This document shows, piece by piece, positions 1 through 13,728 of a stretch of DNA of 64,000 bases. Each line of letters opens with the position of its first letter. Position 1 is the stretch's first letter. This stretch comes from Agelaius tricolor. Taxonomy: Eukaryota > Chordata > Aves > Passeriformes > Icteridae. Under the pieces are notes generated by a model, which worked only from the letters and a program-made list of their open reading frames with translations, had not been told where the DNA came from and made no database searches. Both the position numbers and the translations under genes were made by a program. The DNA is taken from positions 15,792,501 to 15,856,500 of the forward strand of contig JALJCS010000015.1 in the NCBI GenBank assembly GCA_023055355.1. The letters are read 5' to 3'.

Positions 1-1989
1 ACTGGCAAGTAGGTTGAGAAGAGAGAGAGCAGAGACATTCATAGATGTAGATTTTTGTATATATTGAAAATACTCTCAGATTGTGCTATTAGTCCCTGCT
101 TTTTCACATATTTCAGGACATTTATGCCTTTATGCTAGTAGTTAAATTAATTATTTCTCCATTGTACACAGGCTTGAATTACTGTATGATTAGCTTGGGC
201 ACTTAAAAGTATAAGAACACTCGAAAGCAAAATCCAAGCATAGGTATTCCATAGCACGTCCTACAATCTAAATATTGCTCTTAGTCTAATCGAAGCAGCA
301 AGAGTAGTCACAGCAGTTGATGGACTATTTTTCAAATTGATTTCAAAAATGTATTTAAGGGGATGATCTTCTACTCTAGATTACCTATTGATTTTTAATA
401 TGAAAAGCTCATTATATAAGCAGTAACTGCATATAAAAACCTAGCAAACCTTTGCATAAATCCTTTAATTGAATTTCCAGAGCCTGTGGTTCTACTTTTT
501 TTTTTTTAATTAAATCTATTTCTTTTTTTAAGTGTTACTGTGTAATTTGCATGCTGTGAAGTGGCCCTGTCCCAGATAAAGTGCCATTGATCCTTATTAA
601 ACCTCACCTCTGGGCTTGCTCAAAACTAACTGGAAAAATTAAAGTGTTCATGCTGCAATGCACTTATTGCTTGTGTGATAGGATTATGGAAAAAAAAGAA
701 TAACATTAATTTCCAAGAGAGAATTTATAATGCAAGATTTTATTTTTTTTCAATTTGATAATTAATAGCAAAATCATACCCGAAATATAAATTGTATTTC
801 AGTCTGCAAACTGCAGTAGTAATTAGGAAAGATAATGTGTACCTGATATAAACCCATGATGTTTTATATGGACACTCCTTTGGTATATTAATTTTGTTTT
901 AAGTATTCAAAATGATTATGGATTCAATCCAACAGCTTAAATAGAGATTTGAGGAAAGAAAAAAAAAAAGAAACCTATGTAGTACCTTACATTACTGTTT
1001 CTATTTTCTTTCTTGAGCTTAAAATGTGAAAAATGACAGTCTGCAAATATTCAGCCTAACACTTTTTATATTAGAATTATCACGATGAAGAAAAGTATAT
1101 GAGTTGTAATACTATTTTCACCTTTTAAAAAATACCTAATGTTTTTTATATGAAAAGCAATAAAATCTGCAAAAGAAATATTCATAATCAATAAGAATAG
1201 AAGGTATGGAATATATTAACAGAGTTATAAAAATGTTTGCAATATGACTCAAAATGAAAAATACAGCAGGTTATGTATGGTTTAAAGTGTAATCAATTTT
1301 GAGGTTGTGTATGAGGATATAAATGATAAACACAAGTAGTAGCATTTTTAGTAAAGGGTGTTGCTAAAAACTACTGTATTTATGCTCCATTCCATTCTTT
1401 TATAGATCATTAATGTAGAAAACAAACACAGCGTATCCATCTTCTCAGACAGTTTAAAATTCCATTAAATGATATTTTAAATGGAAATTTGGAGCTCATT
1501 TCGTATTCTGCTGTCTGCAAACACAGGCTGTACCAGAAGCACTGAGTGTAGACTGGATTCCAGCAGGAGCTGGCACCACAGATGTTTCACTCAGGAGTGG
1601 TCTGGATTTGGAGAGGAGGGTGATGGTTTTCCACTTTCAGCAAAGAGCTGCTAAATCTCTTGTGTCCAAGGCAGTGGTGGATGGCACGTTGTGTTCCCTG
1701 TGATTCAACTGCAGCCACCTTGGAATTGCCAATTGTAGTCCAACCTTGTTCCCCAGTGAGAACATTTGTCCCATCTACAGAGGAATTAGTGCAACTTGAT
1801 TTTTGCTCCTTGCCTTGTTAATACAGAGCAGTTTAAGTGCAATGTTCTCACTGATCAGCACCTAATTCAATTGTGTTGAGTTGTATTAGTTTTGTGAATG
1901 TGGTAACAATTTGTTTTAAAGCTCTGATAAGCTTTATATAAGCTCTAATTATTTCTAAATCAGCCTCTCAGTCTCATTTCATACATCTG
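1..1989. other. AT-rich non-coding DNA, no gene recognised
   Basis: This stretch is AT-rich and CpG-poor, with many short A and T runs and TAAT-type words. No reading frame of note is present on either strand. The part from about 1500 to 1800 is somewhat richer in G and C and contains no stop-free exon that I recognise. It could be intronic or intergenic; the sequence does not say which. Confidence 0.6.
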
Positions 1990-2192
1990 CTGGGATCACA
2001 GAACCAGAGATTTGTTTACCTTGGAGAAAACCTCCAAGATCATCGAGTCCAACCTTTGCCCAAACACCACCTCATGTTACTGAGTGCCAATTTCCAGTTG
2101 TTCCTTGGGCATCTCCAGGTGTGGGGACTCCACCACCTCCCTGGACAATGCTGAACAACCCTCTCAGTGAAGAAATCACTCCTACCTGGACT
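1990..2192 (-). mobile_element. CR1 LINE fragment, 3' end, inverted
   Basis: Read on the plus strand this is the reverse complement of a CR1 3' end. The order is a decayed terminal GATCACAGAACCAGAGA, then a CCTCCAAGATCATCGAGTCC block, a CCAAACACCACC block, a CTCCACCACCTCCCTGG block and a CTCAGTGAAGAAATC block. These blocks occur in this order in avian CR1 copies. CR1 is a non-LTR retrotransposon whose copies are nearly always 5'-truncated, and this one is about 200 bp. It is diverged and carries small indels, so it is inactive. A minus-strand open frame over 2072-2293 overlaps it but is not a gene. Confidence 0.85.
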
Positions 2193-4140
2193 GATACTTG
2201 GAAAATGGTAACAATGACATGAAATAAGTGGTGTTTTACTCTTTTCAGTACCTCATTTGTGCCTTTGAGACACTGTCCATGTTCCCCCTGCAAAGTCCAT
2301 TGGTTAAGCCTTTACTTTTATTGTGCTCCATATCAGAATTATTTTATGGCCACTGGAGCTCTTTGCTGCTGCTGGGATTGGTCTGGACCCTGCTTATTTC
2401 TCTGCAGTTTTGTGACCCTTTCACTGAAGGGTGGTTATGGGGCATAGCTGCTGGCAGAATCTGCTGGCTCCTTCACTGCCAGGGCAGCATCAGCTGCAGC
2501 TTTGGGAAATTCACGTATTCCAGTTCCCTCCACCAAATGGATGTTTGCTCCAAATTTTCACATTAGTAAGATCAATGTGAATGACTTGTTAATTTTTGTT
2601 TGTGTTCCTCCTCTCAGTGGCCCAGCAGTTTTCTGGTGGATTATTTCTCAGACCAGTTTCTACATGTCCCATATTGCTCCTTGAAACGTGTTTCTGCTTT
2701 ATGTTATGTACATCACAAGCGTTCTGAAATTATGCCTAAGGAGGACGGTTTTAAAATTCATTCCTGGTTGTTTGTCAGTGGATTTGTTGTAGTTTCCTCG
2801 TGGTCTTTAGTGGAGGAAGTAAGTGACAGTGATCAGTGAAGGTGGACAGTAAGATTTATAATGTATTTGTGCTAGCTGATTGCCAACAGAACTGGCCTTT
2901 CCCAGCGGTGCTGTACGCGTACTTGGAAAATCAATAGGGATTAGCCTATGACCCCCTTCACATACTTATACTGTGGTCTGCATTGCTTACCAATATTTCA
3001 TCTGTTTCACTTAAATGCTGGTACTTACTCAATAATGTGTGGCTGTTCTTGCAAGCTACTAATTAATTTTTAAAATGCAGCATCACTTGAAACGGAGATA
3101 AAGCACACCTTTAGCATCAGAGGGAGAGCAGGGCAGCGGATTTGTGAATTTGCAGTTGGTACCTTTAATTAAAAATCCTGCTTTGAGAGATTAAAGTTAT
3201 ATATTCAGATTTTAAAAAGTAAAATCAAGTACAGAAACCTTTTCATTATGGTTGCCAACAAGCTAAATTGTCAGGTTTAACCAGATACTTGTTTATTCAA
3301 TTTTTTGCCTGGGTTTGCTGCTGGTTTTTTTCTAGTTTAGTTTTGCCTTAAAATTACTTGGTTTAAAGTTTGGGGTGTTTGTTTGTTTTGTTTTGTTTCT
3401 CCTGAAAATTTTAGGTGAAAAAGATCTTATGTTTATAAATAAATGTATTTCATTGATATTAAACCTAGGGCATAGTCTTGACAGTGTGTTCATAGGGTAC
3501 AAAAACCATGTTGCATTTTAAATACCAATGTGTTGAAAAGCTGAACAAATGTATCAGGTATTGTTTTGCCTTTGACTAGGTTAAAGAAAAAAATTATCTT
3601 GCAGAAGTACAAAAAGAGTTTGATATACAGTGTCAAAATTCTAGTATACCATACAGTTTGCCAAAATCCAAAGATAATGGCCTAAAGCAATTATTTTTGA
3701 TGAGATTGTTCTCCCAATAGTAGGATTTTAAAAATTCACTGTTTCTTATGCAAGTGTACCTATTCCCTAGAGTTACTTAGAGTTTTTCTTATTGATCTAG
3801 TAGCTGGTATTTGAATTGGTCGATGTACTCTGTAACTTGTTTAAGATACCCTACCTGAACTATTAGTTTAAATAATATATTCATAAATTGATTAATCATT
3901 ACAGTAAGAGTTATTAGCCGCATTTTTATATGTGAGCTCTCCACAAATGACTCCTGCTATAATAATCATGCATATATAAACAGAGATTCAGGTTTAAATT
4001 GCAGTACTCCTTATAATAATTATATTGCTAGTAATAGTATGTTTCTGCAAGAAGGAATCAACCTTTTGCTGTGTGGGCAGCAAAACTCTGCGTGTTTATT
4101 TAATGTGGATAAAGTAATTGTAAATATTGATGTGCTTATA
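2193..4140. other. Non-coding DNA, no gene recognised
   Basis: A plus-strand frame of 112 codons (2228-2566) lies here and overlaps other open frames in the same locally GC-richer patch. Its product has no domain I recognise and no convincing splice or promoter context, so I treat it as chance. The remainder (2840-4140) is AT-rich, with several TTTATA and TAAT clusters between about 3850 and 4030. Confidence 0.5.
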
Positions 4141-4149
4141 AGCTACGTT

Positions 4150-4390
4150 ATGGGAAATGAGAGGAAAGAAGGAAGAGAAGATGTGGCTTTGGTTGGCAGA
4201 GGCAGGTGGTTCTAAGGTTTGCTGTGTGTTTGGGTGTGATCAGGTGCTGAGGGAGCTGAGAAAAGGGTGCAGGAGGATTTTAGGGTGCAGGGTGGGAGGG
4301 CATTGTGGAGACTGGGGGGGCTGGACGGGCTGGGAGCTGTCTGACATCGCTGTGTGCATCCTGTGGCTGGCCCTCACCCTTTTCCAACAG
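4150..4390 (+). other. G/purine-rich patch
   Basis: The plus strand becomes strongly purine- and G-rich for about 240 bp inside AT-rich surroundings. There is a GGAAAGAAGGAAGAGAAG run near 4163, then repeated GGGTGCAGG-type words, and a G7 run near 4314. A 79-codon frame (4157-4396) crosses it but follows the composition rather than a recognisable protein. It holds the G-quadruplex motif listed separately. Confidence 0.55.
4283..4300 (+). promoter_or_regulatory. Canonical G-quadruplex motif
   Basis: The plus strand reads GGG, TGCA, GGG, T, GGG, A, GGG: four G-triplets with loops of 4, 1 and 1 bases. Short loops of this kind are expected to give stable quadruplexes. Whether it folds in cells or regulates anything is not visible from sequence, and no promoter is evident beside it. 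Confidence 0.6.
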
Positions 4391-7300
4391 GACTAAAAAG
4401 AGACAGAGGAGCTGCCTAGCCCATAGATAGTAATTAAAAAATGCACTTAAAGGGATGCAGCTGCCTTTTAGTGATTGCAGAAGAGTTTGATGTGTGTGCC
4501 TTCATTTGATAACACCTTGCTTTTGAAAGGTCTATGTTGGTGTCAGAATGCATCCAGCACATACAATTGCTGTAAATGGGGCAAATTGTTGTGGTTAAAT
4601 TTGGAACTTCAATTATGAGTAAGGATTGGAGTGTTTGCATGTTATTTTATTGTATATATTTTAATGTGTATAGTAGGTATGTGATCCAATAATGGAAAGT
4701 TCAACTGCTGTAACTTTCATAGCAAAGGCTGTAGCCTCATGTAAGTGTTTGAGTGAACTTTTGCGTGCATGGGCCACATCCAGAGCTTTGTGATTTTTTA
4801 GGAAATGAAATACCCTCCAAAGAAGGCTTGTATGTGCAGAGAGAGCTAGGAAAATCTACTTAATCAAAAGTGTCAGAGCTCACTTTGTGAGCAGCTCTCT
4901 GGTTTACTCTGCTGAGTGGTGCAGAGTCCCAACAGCTTTAAACGATGTTCACTTTGGTTTACTCCTAAATTCTATCAACAAATGTGAACACAGAGTACAT
5001 ATACTTGCAATCTCACAATCATGCACATCAAATTAATGGCATCTTTTAGTTAATAGTCTGAGTGTAGTGTGGAAAATCACCCAGCTCACATTTCAGCTGA
5101 TTTCCTGCATAAACTATTGTCATGAGCCCTGGACTCTTGCATTTTGCAAGTGAAAAACTAGAGGAGGTTTTTCATATTTTAGTTTGAAAGCCATTTTGTT
5201 TCACCACATGCTTTCTCCGCTTCATAAATTCTACTTTAAAACATTCAACAACCTGCTAAATTAATATATACTGTGTTCCTTCTTTAATGGGTAGGGGAAC
5301 TTGTCTCACAGCAGTGCATTTGTTCAGCTCTGTTTTGAGAAAGCGCTGCCTGCCGTGTGAAGGACATCTGCTCACAAATGAATGATTGTGCTTTTGATTC
5401 GGAGCAGCACCTTCACTTTAAATGCTGGCTGCAGATGAAAGGAACAGATTGCTGTGCTACCACTTTTGTGAGGATTCCTCTACCCAGCATGTGGCTTCAT
5501 ACATTATTGAGAACAAATCCACTTTACGCTACCACTCCTCGCTGCACTCATTTTGCAAACCCTATTCAGAATGCCAGCAAGGATCACTTTTCTACAAAGG
5601 AATAAAGGCCAGTTAGGAAGATTAAGCAGATAAATTATTTACGGTGTTTAATTATCATTGTACAGGTTTATTAAACTTCATGGTTACCTGTAAACCTAAG
5701 CAGGTGCTGGAAAAAAGTCCAATAAAGTTAAATGAAAAATGTTTTGTGTAAAATTAAATCCTTTTGTGTGTGCCATGTTCATATAAATGTCCCCACTCAA
5801 CTTTTTGGTTGAGTGCCAAGGTTGACTTGCATTTAATGTTGTGATTATTATTTTTTTTCATAATCCAGTCCTAGCTCAAGGCTTGTTATGATAGAAAAGA
5901 CCACAGAATTCTCTGCTGGGTTGAGCAGCAGTCTGTTGTACACTGGGTGTCCTAGATGATAAACAGATGTACAAGGTATGCTTGGGAAATCTCAAAAGAT
6001 TCCCTTTTTCTGGTATTAAGAACAGATGAATTTTGTGGGGAAAAAACCCCACAATACATTTTTGATTTTTCTTTAATGTTTATACTTAATTAATTTACTT
6101 TGTTGTTTCTTCACATAAATTGACCTAGTTGGTGTTTATTTAATTATTGAATTGAGGATTTAAATTTATTTTATTTTTAAAAAAATTAGCAGTAGAAGTG
6201 TTGTCCTCCAGGAACAGCTTCCACATCTCTGCATGCTGCTCACTAATATAAACTAATGAGCTCCATTAAAGATCTGCCCACACAGTTGCAAAGAACCACC
6301 TATTAATCTGTCATCTTTGAATACTCTGAGAAAATTAAGACCACCAAGCAACCATGAATTTGAAAATGAAAAAGGCAGTACCAAACCTATTATATTCTAA
6401 AGATGAGTGCCAAATAGGTAGAAAGTGTCTGGTGACTAAATCCCATGGATTTACTTCAGCAGAGTAACCCAGGAGCAAGAGAGGGTAAATGTGGGCTGAA
6501 GTCCTTGCTCCTTTTGAGTCAAGGGAGTTCTGACATGGGGGATACCAGAGATCTGTGGTTTTGAAACTAGAGTTCAATTAAGATCTCAATTATTAACAAA
6601 ATAAGTTTGCCAAAAAGTGTGCATTTTAATACAAGGTCCATTTGGTTACACTTTGGATTATGATACAGAGAATTCTCAGGCTGTTTATGGAGAAGATGTT
6701 TTTTCCTGTGATGTTTCAGTTTTGTACATCATTTCTTGATTTAATAGGAAGCTGTTGACCAGCTAAATACCCAAAGGGTTGCATTCCATGGCAGTAACAA
6801 TCTGGATTAATTCTAGGTGGGTTACTTCATGTGGAAAATATTGGAAATGTGTGGAAAATGTGTTCAGATTTACCTGGTAGAATAATTTTGGGTTTAACCC
6901 ACAATGTGACAAATGTATCGTAAAAATTAATATCCGTGACTTTCATTGTTTTGATTAAATTTGATTTATGCCACAGTAGAAAATTTCTCATTCCTGAGCC
7001 TAGCAATCAGGATTTTGGTGTGAGTATTCACATCTGCTCGTTTGAAATTGCTTTGTGGTCCTTTATCTATTATCACTTCAAACATCTGAAATCTAGCATC
7101 GCATTAAAAGTCTGATGTTGTTAGTTTGCTGGTTCTTTTTTAATAGTTTCATTTTTATGTAATAAATACCCATAGCTAGCAGAAGTATATGATACTTGAT
7201 CCCTTTTTTCTAAATTTTCCTATAGTTTGGAAGATGGAGCAAGGGAAGAAGCTGATTGGGGGCAGATTTCTTTGTATCTTTTTGGGGTGGAATAAGCTTT

Positions 7301-7442
7301 GGAGGTTTTTTTTTTGGCTTTTCCTGCCAGAAAGCCACTTTTTGTACAAATGACTGAATTCACTGGGGCCATCTCTGTAGAGGGAAGCTCATCAGCTGCA
7401 CCAGTGGGGTTGGAGAGGCTATTGCTTTATGGTTGCTGCAGC
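4391..7442. other. AT-rich non-coding DNA, no gene recognised
   Basis: This is mostly AT-rich unique sequence. Between 5357 and 5616 two overlapping plus-strand frames of 82 and 64 codons are open in a locally GC-richer patch. Neither matches a family I know. No repeat family was recognised in this stretch. Confidence 0.5.
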
Positions 7443-7482
7443 TACCTTACATATATATAATTACCTTACATATATATGTAAT
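7443..7482. repeat. Short tandem duplication, about 19-21 bp unit
   Basis: TACCTTACATATATATAAT is followed directly by a second copy, TACCTTACATATATATGTAAT, which differs by a two-base insertion. This is a simple local duplication, probably by replication slippage. Confidence 0.75.
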
Positions 7483-10350
7483 TAGGAAGCTCACTGCTGC
7501 TGGGGGTCTCATATTGTTGTTGAGAATAAAGAGTTTGTAATACTTGGGGCTATAGTTAGTTGGTGCTAATTTTTGTATTCCACTGGGTAGGCTTTGACAA
7601 AGACCTGTCATTTCCCAAACAAGCCATTCTTTTAAGAGAACATCTGTTGAAAGAGGCAATTTAAAATCTCCTTAAAATCTAGGGCATAATTAACACTATA
7701 AGGATACAAATATTAGTTTTCTAGAAGCTATTTCTTTTGTGCTTTATCTTCATGTTCAGTAACCTTTTCAAGGTTTTTTTTTTTCTTCCTTTTTTATCGC
7801 CATTTGCAATTAATATGCAATTCTACATTTAGTATAACAACTGAACTAAATCAGTAAAAATACTAATGGTAGCCCACTGATGTTAATTGAAAAAGAGAGA
7901 AAGTCCTGCAGCAGGGTGGCTTGGCTGTCTTCAGTGACAGCAGGTTAAAGATGTAGGACATCTGTGTTTGTGGAAAGCTCTTTGTATTTCAGTATTGAGC
8001 CATTTTTAGGCAGTTGTATGTTAAAGTTATTAAAATTAATTCAAAAAAATCCCAAGTTTCTACAAAGCAAATTGGAGTAAACATGTGGTGGCTGCCATCT
8101 CAGAAAATCTGATGGAAAAAATGATTATGAGTTTTGGATTGAATCACCTGCTGTAGCAGCAGGTACCTCTGAAGAACTTGGTGTGAGCACTTTAGCAGCT
8201 TTCCTGGTCACAGGAAACAGCAGTTGCCTGCCTGTTTATTTGCTAACAGAGTGGGAAAAAGACATGTGAAATTAATTCCTTTTATAAGCTGCAGCTGATA
8301 AAATAGTATATTAGGCTTTGAGCCATTATCCTTAATATTGGCTTTTAGCTATGTCTATCCCTTCCTTAATTGTATGAAATATAGTGAGATTTTTGCAGCA
8401 GGAAAAAAAAGTCTTCATTAATGCTCCTGCTAAATAAAAATGGCACTTGCTGCTGGGCTAAAACAGGAAAATATATCCACACTTTGGGTCTGAATGTATT
8501 TAAGAATATGGAATATGAATCATGACTCATTTATGCCTATTTTAACGTAGCTCTGTGTCAGCCTGTTTTTACTAAGTCTCCTTTTGGGACCTCACTGTCT
8601 TTACTGATTATTAAAATTTAACTTTTTCTTACATTATTTGAAAATACCTGACCACATGGCTGAAGGAAACTATTGCCTCTGAGGAGACAGCAATGAAAAT
8701 GGTGTAGTCTCAAATCTTGTATATTTAATTAAAATGGCTACTATACAGAGAAGAAGTATTCCCACACTGGAATTCCTGTTATTCATTACCTTACTTCTTT
8801 CTGGAAAATTGCAAATTTATTCTTTATAGAGCTCAGGCATAAAAGCTGTCTGTTGCACTAATGTGGAAAATGTTTTCCTATTACACTGTTTCCATGCAAA
8901 TAACAAATTAATGCAGCTTGTAGAAGAATCTAATCACTGTAATTCAACATTCAGGGGAGCAAAAAATGATCATACTTGTCTTCACTCTTCCAAGAATGAC
9001 ACCAGATTTCAGTTTTTTAATGCATGGCCTATTTAGCTCATTAGTTTTAATATACAGGTTTAAGAGTCTTTCCTTGAGCAATAGCTTCAAAACAAGATGT
9101 TGAGCTCCCCCAGTCTGTAATCTCATCTCAAGATGTGGTTATGGCCTTGCAGCTCTCCTGCTATTTATGCCCAGTCTTTACACATCTATCTTGTATTGTA
9201 TTACATCTTTGAGAGGTGTAATTAATGCAGTGGGTCATTACAGCTTTCATTTGCCCCTACAGAGGGGCCCTGGGGACAAGAATACATTGAAATCCACTGC
9301 CCCCAACCTTGGTGATTCAAAGTCTTAACTGTGCTGCTGAACACCCTGATTTAAAAAATGGGTGAGTTTACCGAACTTGTTTCATGCTGTATCAGAAATC
9401 AGCAACTTCTAAAGGCATCTCTTGCTGCTGGCAATCTCACCTCTGCTGAATTTGGCTTCCACTCATTTCCCATCTCACCATGTTGTTGAAATATCTGCAG
9501 TCTCTTGGTCTGATTGTGTTTATTCTTTGGCCTTTTTGTCGTTCTGCTGGAGACCCCTGTGTGGCTGCTGCCATGGTTTGTGTGGCCTGTGTCCTGCTGC
9601 TGTCCCTTCATACACTTCTTTTAGCTTCCAGAATGACTTAGAGTTAAAAAAGTCATGATGATCTGTTGAGTGAGAACGCAGCAGCTGCCCTCCCACAGTG
9701 TTTTGTATTAGTTCTGCCTTGAAACACATGCAAAACCATAAAATGAGAAGCAAAGAAGGCTTTTTTAGTGGAGGACCTGATGCAAAAAGATCCAGAAAAT
9801 GGGGACTGAATGATTTTTGACTGGTTTTTGTCAAGAAGTGGAAATTGGTTTGAATGTAATTTTTTTTTAATCTGGAATTTTTTCAAATCCTACCTTAAAT
9901 TAGAAAAAAAAAAAATAGGTCTCATCCTTCCTTGCCTTCTCCCACACCAAATTAATTTCTGTTTCTTGGTGAGAATTTAGTGTCAAAGGAGTGTGATCTC
10001 ATTGGTTTTAACAGGCCTAATTCTTAGTGGGATTGTGGATGCACAGCTCCTCTTATGTTGTGATAATAATTTGGAAAAATTGACTTCCAAAATCTAAACA
10101 GTTACAGTCCTTTGGAAATGCTAAGTAAAATAATGAATGTAAATCTTCTCTAATGTTGTGTTTGCTTCTTTCACTGAAGAAAAAATCAAACAACCCAAAA
10201 GCTAAAAGATAAACACATTTAAAATGCATCAAGTTACATGTTGAAACCTGATTGGTTGGTGGGCTGTTTCCAGTCTTTTATTCTGTGTATTTTGTGACAG
10301 CTGTTCTGGGAAATCTATGAGATGGAATTGGTGCAAAAACCAAAAATCCC
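7483..10350. other. AT-rich non-coding DNA, no gene recognised
   Basis: Unique AT-rich sequence. Around 9399-9886 several 70-104 codon frames are open on both strands over the same bases. That is the signature of a stop-poor patch rather than of one gene. Nothing else was identified. Confidence 0.5.
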
Positions 10351-10369
10351 TTTTTTTTTTTTTTTTTTT
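10351..10369. repeat. Homopolymer T19
   Basis: An uninterrupted run of 19 T. It could be a simple slippage tract or the tail of an old retroposon inserted in inverse orientation. No recognisable element lies to its right. Confidence 0.9.
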
Positions 10370-13300
10370 GAAAACCCATATTGCACACTTAACCACACAG
10401 TTATAAGATTTTAACTATATGTAACTTTTTAACAGCTCATTGGCTGATAAATGAAAAGGAATTCAAAGCTGAGTGGAATACAGAAAAGCAGAAAAACTTA
10501 GTTTCTGGTCTCTTAGGTCAGAGATTGTATGTCAGATTTTATGAAATACTCAAAAATGATGCTGTGTAAACCCTCATCTCCTGAGTCTCTCTTCTTTTGT
10601 ATTTGTAACAGACAGTTCAGACTTGGCAAGGATTTGTCCAAAACAAAATGCTAATTAAGATTTCTCACTCTGCTAACGAGATGAAGTTTAATCGGTTCTT
10701 CAGGCAAAAAGGATAGGTTCTGTCCTAATGCATTATATTTCTGAACTCACAATTTATTCAGTAATTAACTTTTCTTGATGACAATGAAAATGCTAGCCTT
10801 GCATGCAAAATTCATTTTTGTCTTTGCTAAATGTACAGAACACGTGTGGGTACATTGTACAAGAGATTGGCTGAGTGAAACTCCCAAAAACTTGAGGGAA
10901 CGAAATATTTGAAGCTGTTCCATTATTAACTCTATCAAATTATATAGCTGATGTGCTTTGTGACAGGGCAGCTTATTAAACTGAGGAAAGAGCAGAAATG
11001 CAGTCTGTGTCTTGTTGGTGTTCCCTAATTCTTTTCAGAGATATAAACCTGGCGTTTTTTCCTTCTTATATTATTTCCCAGAATTTGCAGTGCTTCTGCC
11101 ATTTCCCTTTTTTATCCGGAGGAGCCATTTATTCCACCTCTGTTGTATTTGGTTTATTTTAGGCATAAAATGCTGAAGTTTCTACAGGGTTACTCAGCAG
11201 GGGAAGCCACCCCCAGGTAACAGAAGGATCTCCTTGAATCCCCCCTTTCCTATATTAGCAATTCTCTGTATTCAGTGCAATTCCTGTGCATTTATTCCCA
11301 TTATATGTCAGCTCAATGCCTGCCAGAAGTACCTGAAATAAACTGTCACAAATAACAGAGCTTTTTTAAACATGGCACCCTAAAATCAGCATAAACTTCA
11401 ATTCTCCTTTCCTCATGTAGGAGTCTGAAGTTAAAACCAGAATCACTAAGTGATTTTTAACATGTCTTTCAATATCCAAAAGTTCATTAAAGTTTCAGTG
11501 CCGATCTGTAAAAAATAGAGTTTATTAGCAATAAAAGCATTTGCAACATCAAGGCACAGCACAAATATTAGCTTGGTTTTGCTGTGTAATATACATGGGT
11601 GTGTAAAATGATGTATAGGTGAATTATCTATCACACACCAATTTTAAAAGGTATTTGAGCTTCTTATGCCTCAGGGAGTGGCTTAAACAACATTATTGTT
11701 CTTGGCTGCTGATAACTGCAGTTGTTCCAAATTGGAATCCATGGCCCTGTGTGTGCAACTCTAAGAGCTTGAATCAGATCACTTTAATAGCAGTAGTGCC
11801 CCATTTCAGGAAATTCCCCATATGACATTAGATTCCATATTCCTGGCATATTTATACGAAAATAAAACTAATTGAAAGAATATGTTGCCCAAACCATGTT
11901 CACATTTGAAGTCTGTTATTTCAGTTGTGAGGGGGTGTATATCCTGAGAGCGTTTAGAATCGTCCTGAGGATCTTTGTTTATTCTTTGTGGCTCAAGCTA
12001 ATGCTTTATTTAAGAAACTGCAGGATACCCACAGCAAATATCCAATGGACAATCAGACTCACAATCTGCTTTTTAAGCCATTAGATCAGCTTATGCCAAT
12101 ATTTTATTGGCAAAAAAATACTTAATAAAGGTTACCTTCCTACAGCTTTTCTTTCACATAGATGATTTTCAGAGTTCACCTTAAAAATTCAGGCCAGGCA
12201 TCGTGTAGTTTAAATAAAATAATTGACTTGTTGATTATTTTTCTGTTGTAACTCCCCCGTAGGGAGCTGGCAGCCAACTTGGACTTGTGTTTGTGTGTTT
12301 ATTGTCAGGTCATATAAATGAAGTAAATATTTCAGTATCTATATCTTCCAGCAATTAAAAAAATTACCTCCTCCATACACTTGCATATGCTCGCTATTAA
12401 AAGCTAAATTGTTTGTGTGAGAATACATAGAGAAGGTGGTAGTTCCCCCCAAAAAATTGTATGTGAGCATAGATTTTATGGGTAACCAACCACCCTGCCC
12501 TGCTTTGTAGCTGTAGCTGAAAGTGGTAAGCACAATTTTTTTCCTGAACTTAAAAATTTTGTTTAAGGAATTTTGTAAATGGATGATATGAGCGGGTTAC
12601 CATGAGTTGGTAGGTAACATTTTATTAAAAATACTTCAAGATTTGAGGCAATTTCTTTCCTTGTGTTGACTTCAGTACTGCAGGAATGTAACAGACTGTA
12701 GATCTTTTTTACTGTAAAAAGCCTCACAAAAATTTGGGTTTAGAGGCCAAAAAAGGCTGGTTCTTCATGTGGCACCTTTAAAATGAGATTCTCTAAGATC
12801 TCTGCTCAGGCTTGACAAACATCCCATTGTCCCAGTGCTGTGCCAGTGTACAGTGGCAGGGATTTATTTCCCTGCTCTTGTAGGATGTACCCTGATTGCT
12901 GATGGTGCCTTTGCCTCTCTTACTGCAAACTCTGCCTGTTCTCATCTTGGAATTTGGGCTGGAATTAAAGTGATCTCTAGCTAAGCCTCAAAAGCAGGAT
13001 GTGTGTTGTTAGGCAGAATATTTTAAAACAATTTGACTACTCTGAAAAATGGCTAAAAATTGTGAGAGGCTTTTCCACTGCAATTTGTATTAAATATTTT
13101 AATCAATAATAAAAAACCCCAGTGTTTGTTTTATACTCAACAGCAAATAACTTAAGTGGGTTTTAATGCTACAAGAAACATTTGCAATGGAACTTAGTTA
13201 CTATTTTTTTTTTTGTCTGGTGGAACATCACCAGTGTTTTTTGCAGTGATGCTGTCACTCAGTGTTTCAAGTGAATCAGTTTCAGTTAGACCCTGAATTT

Positions 13301-13656
13301 CGTGTATGAACAATGGACACAAATAGGGAATACTACTTCCATTGAATCCATGGGGTCTGGGAAACTAATGGTTGTCTAGTCCCATTTGTTAATTGTACAA
13401 ATTTCCTAGATTATAACCCTTCATTTTTCAGCTTTTTGCCCTTTGTGTTGGGGCTCCAGCATAACCAACAAACCAGGCCCCTTCACATCCCCTATAAATC
13501 AGGGTGTTTGCTCCTGACTTCCTCTACCTGTCAGCTTAGGAAATATCAAACCACACCTGAACAAAGCACCCTCCAGTTCTTAATTACTGAATCTTTTACA
13601 GCTGTCAGTGTCTCACATTCACCACACACTTCCTCTCTTCTTGTATTAGGGCGTAA
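10370..13656. other. AT-rich non-coding DNA, no gene recognised
   Basis: No transposon, RNA gene or exon was recognised. The interval 10610-10870 is free of simple repeats and rich in homeodomain-type TAAT words and balanced composition. It could be a conserved non-coding element, but this cannot be judged without an alignment. Confidence 0.45.
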
Positions 13657-13728
13657 CAAAATCATGTTTGGGTTAGTAAGGACCTTAAAAATCATCTAGT
13701 TCCAGCCCCCCTGCCATGTGGTGGAGAG
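13657..13728 (-). mobile_element. CR1 LINE fragment, 3' terminal 70 bp, inverted
   Basis: The plus strand reads GGACCTTAAAAATCATCTAG followed by a TTCCAG-CCCCCCTGCCATG block. This is the reverse complement of the CR1 3' terminus, preceded by a decayed AAAATCATGTTTGGGTTAG. Only the last 70 bp or so are recognisable, so it is either a very short insertion or a remnant of a longer decayed copy. Confidence 0.8.
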
